From contig NZ_AYMQ01000043.1 of assembly GCF_000633355.1 (NCBI RefSeq), positions 1-64,000 on the forward strand: 64,000 nt of DNA, given 5' to 3'. The notes below the pieces were generated by a model. That model had not been told where the DNA came from, ran no database searches, and saw nothing but the letters and a program-made list of their open reading frames with translations. This stretch comes from Serratia sp. H1w (GTDB lineage Bacteria; Pseudomonadota; Gammaproteobacteria; Enterobacterales; Enterobacteriaceae). Position 1 is the first letter of the stretch. Each line of letters opens with the position of its first letter. Below are positions 61,443 to 64,000 of this stretch, piece by piece. The position numbers were made by a program, and so were the translations under genes.

Positions 61443-62265
61443 GTTCACCCCGGCTAAAATCAATGCTGCGATCCAGCACCGGCAGATCCTGGCCGTAGGT
61501 GCTGGCATTCGGGCGGCAGGCCCACAGCGTGCGGGTGTAAGGATGGGTCGCTAGCGGCAGGTTGGCTGCGATCCCCTGATCGACCAGCTTGCCCTGATAC
61601 ATCACCAATACTCGATCGCAGCGTTCGGCCACCAGCGGCAGATCGTGGCTGATCAGCAATAGCCCCATGTTACGCCGCGTGGTTTGTTCGACGATCAGAT
61701 CGAGGATCTGATTGCGTAATTTGGCATCCAGCGCCGAGGTTGGCTCATCGGCGATCAGCAGTTGCGGATCGTTGACCAGCGCAATCGCCAACATGGCACG
61801 TTGCCCCATGCCGCCGGAAAGTTGGCCGGGGTAGCTATGATAAAGGCCCTCGGGTAGGCCGACGGCGGCCAAGGCGTTTAGCACCCGCTCATGGCGATCG
61901 GCCCGGGTCAGCGCGTTATGTAGCACCAGGGATTCCTCGATCTGCTTGCCGATGCTACGCACCGGGTTCAGTGCATAGCGTGGATCTTGCAGCACCATGG
62001 CGATCTTGGCACCGCGCACCTCGTTCCACTGGCGTGGTTGAAGCTTCAGCAAGTCGGTTTGGCGGTAGTGCAGCTTGTCGGCGGTGACGATGCCCGGTTT
62101 GCGCACCAGCCCCATCAGAGCGCGGGCGGTCATGGATTTGCCGGAACCGGATTCTCCCACTAGCGCCACTTTCTCCCGGCCAATGCTGAGAGACAGGCCA
62201 TCCACCACCTTGTGGCCGTTAAATTCGATACTCAGGTTGTGTGCTGCCAACAGTGGCTCAGTCAT
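61429..62265 (-). CDS. Peptide/nickel-type ABC transporter ATP-binding protein (DppD/OppD-like)
   Basis: 278 residues from MTEPLLAAHNLSIEF (62265). Walker A GESGSGKSM, signature QLSGGMGQRAMLAIAL, Walker B LLIADEPTSALDAKLRNQ and the C-terminal oligopeptide-transporter region (THPYTRTLWACRPN). Pairs with the following ATPase. Overlaps the permease gene by 8 bp. Confidence 0.92.
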   Translation of the reverse strand: MTEPLLAAHNLSIEFNGHKVVDGLSLSIGREKVALVGESGSGKSMTARALMGLVRKPGIVTADKLHYRQTDLLKLQPRQWNEVRGAKIAMVLQDPRYALNPVRSIGKQIEESLVLHNALTRADRHERVLNALAAVGLPEGLYHSYPGQLSGGMGQRAMLAIALVNDPQLLIADEPTSALDAKLRNQILDLIVEQTTRRNMGLLLISHDLPLVAERCDRVLVMYQGKLVDQGIAANLPLATHPYTRTLWACRPNASTYGQDLPVLDRSIDFSRGEHGTD

Positions 62266-63079
62266 GATGCGGGTCCAGTAAGTCGCGCAGACCATCGCCC
62301 AGCAGGTTAAACGCCAGGCTGCTGATCAGGATCGCACCGCCGGGGATCGCAGCGATCCACCACTGATCGAAGATCACCTGCATACCGTCGGCAACCATCG
62401 ATCCCCATTCCGCCATCGGCGGTCGGGCACCCAGCCCCAGGAACCCCAGACCGGCGGCGGCCAGAATGATCCCCGCCAGATCCAGCGCTAACCGAACGAC
62501 GGCGGAAGGTAGACACATTGGCAAAATATGCCCCCACAGCAGGCGTGGTCCTTGAATTCCCATCATCTCGGCGGCGGCCAGGTAGTCGCTTTTACGCAGC
62601 AGTTGGATCTCGGCTCTGGCCTGGCGGGCATAGGCGGGCCAGGTCGTGAGCGCCAACGCCAGCGCGCCATTGACCAATCCCGGGCCGAGCATTGCCACAA
62701 AGGCGAAGGCCAGGATCAGCCGTGGCATCGACATCACCACGTCGGTAAAGCGCATTAGCACGCGCTCCAGCCAGCCGCCGTAGTAGCCGGAAAGTACGCC
62801 AATCAGCAGGCCGAGCGGCAGGGTGATCGCCGTGACCAGCAGCACCAGCCCAAGGGTCGGGCGAGTGCCGTAGATCAGGCGGGAAAGCACGTCGCGACCA
62901 TAGCTGTCGGTGCCAAGCCAGTGGCCAGCTCCCGGTGGTAATAAGCGGTTGGCGGCGTTTTGCCAGTTAGGATCGACGGGTGCGAGCCAAGGCGCGAAGA
63001 GCGCAATCAGCACCAGTAACAGCAGGATAAAGGCTCCGCAGCTGGCGGAAGGTGAACGTTTAAGTAGTGTCATCGTCAT
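62258..63079 (-). CDS. Peptide/nickel-type ABC transporter permease (DppC-like)
   Basis: 273 residues from MTMTLLKRSPSAS (63079), ATGA overlap with the upstream permease. N-terminal OppC-type segment (LLLVLIALFAPWLAPVDPNW, then WLGTDSYGRDVLSRLIYGTRPTL) and the EAA loop (YLAAAEMMGIQGPRLLWGHILP) that contacts the ATPases. Five to six membrane segments. Confidence 0.93.
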   Translation of the reverse strand: MTMTLLKRSPSASCGAFILLLLVLIALFAPWLAPVDPNWQNAANRLLPPGAGHWLGTDSYGRDVLSRLIYGTRPTLGLVLLVTAITLPLGLLIGVLSGYYGGWLERVLMRFTDVVMSMPRLILAFAFVAMLGPGLVNGALALALTTWPAYARQARAEIQLLRKSDYLAAAEMMGIQGPRLLWGHILPMCLPSAVVRLALDLAGIILAAAGLGFLGLGARPPMAEWGSMVADGMQVIFDQWWIAAIPGGAILISSLAFNLLGDGLRDLLDPHHD

Positions 63080-64000
63080 TTCAGCCGCGCCCTCGGATCG
63101 AGCAAACGCACCAGCAGGTCGGTGAGATTGTTGATAATCACAAAGCACAGGCCGATTAGCAGCGTGCCACCCATGATGGCGGTAGTGTCCCCGGCAAATA
63201 GCGCGGTAGTCAGGTAACGGCCAATGCCAGGCCAGGAGAACACGGTTTCGGTCAGCACCGCCCCCTCCAGCATGCTGGTGTAGGCGAGTGCGATCACTGT
63301 CAACAGGGGGCCACTGATATTGGGCAGCACATGGCGGAACATGATGCGCATCTCGCTGGCCCCTTTGGCGCGAGCCAGGGTGATGTACTCTTTATTCAGT
63401 TCACTCAGGCAGGCGGAGCGGGTCAGGCGGGTAATGCTGGCTAACGAATAATAGGCCAACAGGCAGACCGGCAGCACCAGATGCGCCAGCGCATTACGTA
63501 CCGCCCCCGCATCGCCGGAAAGCCAGGTATCGATCAGCGCGAAGCCGGTTTTGGCCTCGACGGTGTATTGGAAGATATCGTCCAACCGTCCCGGCCCGGC
63601 ACTCCACTGGAGTTTGGCGTAGAACAGTAACAGCATCAGCAGCCCCAGCCAGAAGATCGGGACCGAGTTGCCGAGCAGGGTAATAAAACGTACGCCGATA
63701 TCCAGTTTGCTACCGGCAAAGCGCGCGCACAACACACCAGCCAGCACGCCGAGTGGGGCGCCGATAGCCAACGACAGCGTGGCCAGTTCCAGCGTAGCGG
63801 GGAAGGCATGCAGCAGATCCTGCAACACCGGTTGGCCGGTGGCGCTGGCGGTGCCGAGATCGCCATGGGCCAACCGCTCCAGATAGTGCCAGAACTGCAC
63901 CGGCAAAGAGCGATCCAGGCCAAGCTGCTGCTTTACCTGCTCATAGGTGGCGGCGCTGGCGTGATCGCCGACGATCTGCAACACGCGATCCACTGGCGAC
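63076..64000 (-). CDS. Peptide/nickel-type ABC transporter permease (DppB-like), 5' end cut by window
   Basis: At least 307 residues are visible; the coding frame continues beyond the window, so the usual first membrane segment is missing and the GTG at 63993 is internal. DppB features: LGLDRSLPVQFWHYLERLAHGDLGTA, VLAGVLCARF, EYITLARAKGASEMRIMFRHVLPN (EAA loop) and a C-terminal LTDLLVRLLDPRARL. The solute-binding protein gene should lie further upstream. Confidence 0.92.
   Translation of the reverse strand, partial: SPVDRVLQIVGDHASAATYEQVKQQLGLDRSLPVQFWHYLERLAHGDLGTASATGQPVLQDLLHAFPATLELATLSLAIGAPLGVLAGVLCARFAGSKLDIGVRFITLLGNSVPIFWLGLLMLLLFYAKLQWSAGPGRLDDIFQYTVEAKTGFALIDTWLSGDAGAVRNALAHLVLPVCLLAYYSLASITRLTRSACLSELNKEYITLARAKGASEMRIMFRHVLPNISGPLLTVIALAYTSMLEGAVLTETVFSWPGIGRYLTTALFAGDTTAIMGGTLLIGLCFVIINNLTDLLVRLLDPRARLK

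Noticed and set aside
1-64000. CRISPR arrays, tRNA or rRNA genes
   Set aside because: I looked for regularly spaced direct repeats, cloverleaf-like sequences and rRNA segments and saw none. The only short repeats are the dispersed palindromes.

Overview
The window looks like the chromosome of a member of the Enterobacterales, most likely a Serratia or close relative. The evidence is an E. coli-like gene order (nrdG-nrdD ... treC-treB-treR-mgtA ... ridA-pyrI-pyrB-pyrL), a complete Pul/Out-type type II secretion system (T2SS), and enzymes that fit a chitin-degrading lifestyle. The genus is an inference; no rRNA or tRNA gene was seen. Coding density is high and almost every long reading frame belongs to a recognisable family.

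Layout. 1-1728: an apparently intact IS200/IS605-family element (tnpA, tnpB, right-end hairpin) whose right end supplies the stop codon of phnP. 1725-10089 (minus): a C-P lyase operon phnF-G-H-I-J-K-L-M-N, then a hexapeptide acyltransferase and phnP, with no phnCDE transporter. 10341-13123 (minus): nrdD-nrdG anaerobic ribonucleotide reductase, with tandem NrdR boxes, DnaA-box matches and an FNR-like site upstream. 13426-15008: a LysR regulator divergent from a KefF-like flavoprotein. 15062-17095 (minus): a GH3 glycosidase lipoprotein with Cys-Asp at its lipidation site, divergent from the T2SS operon gspC-D-E-F-G-H-I-J-K-L-M-N-B-O (17438-29310), with the pilotin gspS convergent. 29721-33958 (minus): treR-treB-treC. 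34356-37064: mgtA, preceded by a PhoP box and an mgtL-type leader. 37160-41075 (minus): a bacteriocin operon made of a peptidase S74 fibre protein, a TolB-box S-type-pyocin-like toxin and an immunity gene, behind an SOS-box-like site. 41500-43893: a GH20 hexosaminidase. 43930-47570: a LysR regulator, an SLC1-type symporter and metC. 47611-50601 (minus): a one-module NRPS-like A-T-R enzyme. 50807-52918 (minus): ridA and pyrLBI with a complete attenuator. 53179-60729: an apparent hexosaminate or D-amino-sugar-acid catabolic cluster (PLP dehydratase-like enzyme, RpiR regulator, D-aminoacylase-family deacylase, RidA paralogue, SSS symporter, KDGal kinase, KDPGal aldolase). 60726-64000 (minus): a Dpp/Opp-like ABC transporter cut by the window end.

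How the parts fit. Relative to E. coli, the nrdDG / treCBR-mgtA / ridA-pyrIB backbone is interrupted twice, by the regulator-flavoprotein-GH3-T2SS block and by the bacteriocin-hexosaminidase-symporter-NRPS block. The GH3 lipoprotein occupies the position and has the sorting signal of pullulanase (PulA), so it is a strong candidate T2SS cargo. The 53-61 kb cluster gives a logical route from an N-acetyl-hexosaminic acid to pyruvate and glyceraldehyde 3-phosphate, which would complement chitin breakdown by secreted enzymes.

Two families of short palindromic repeats are scattered between genes, sometimes as composite pairs. One copy sits exactly on the start of gspL and appears to have replaced its start codon.
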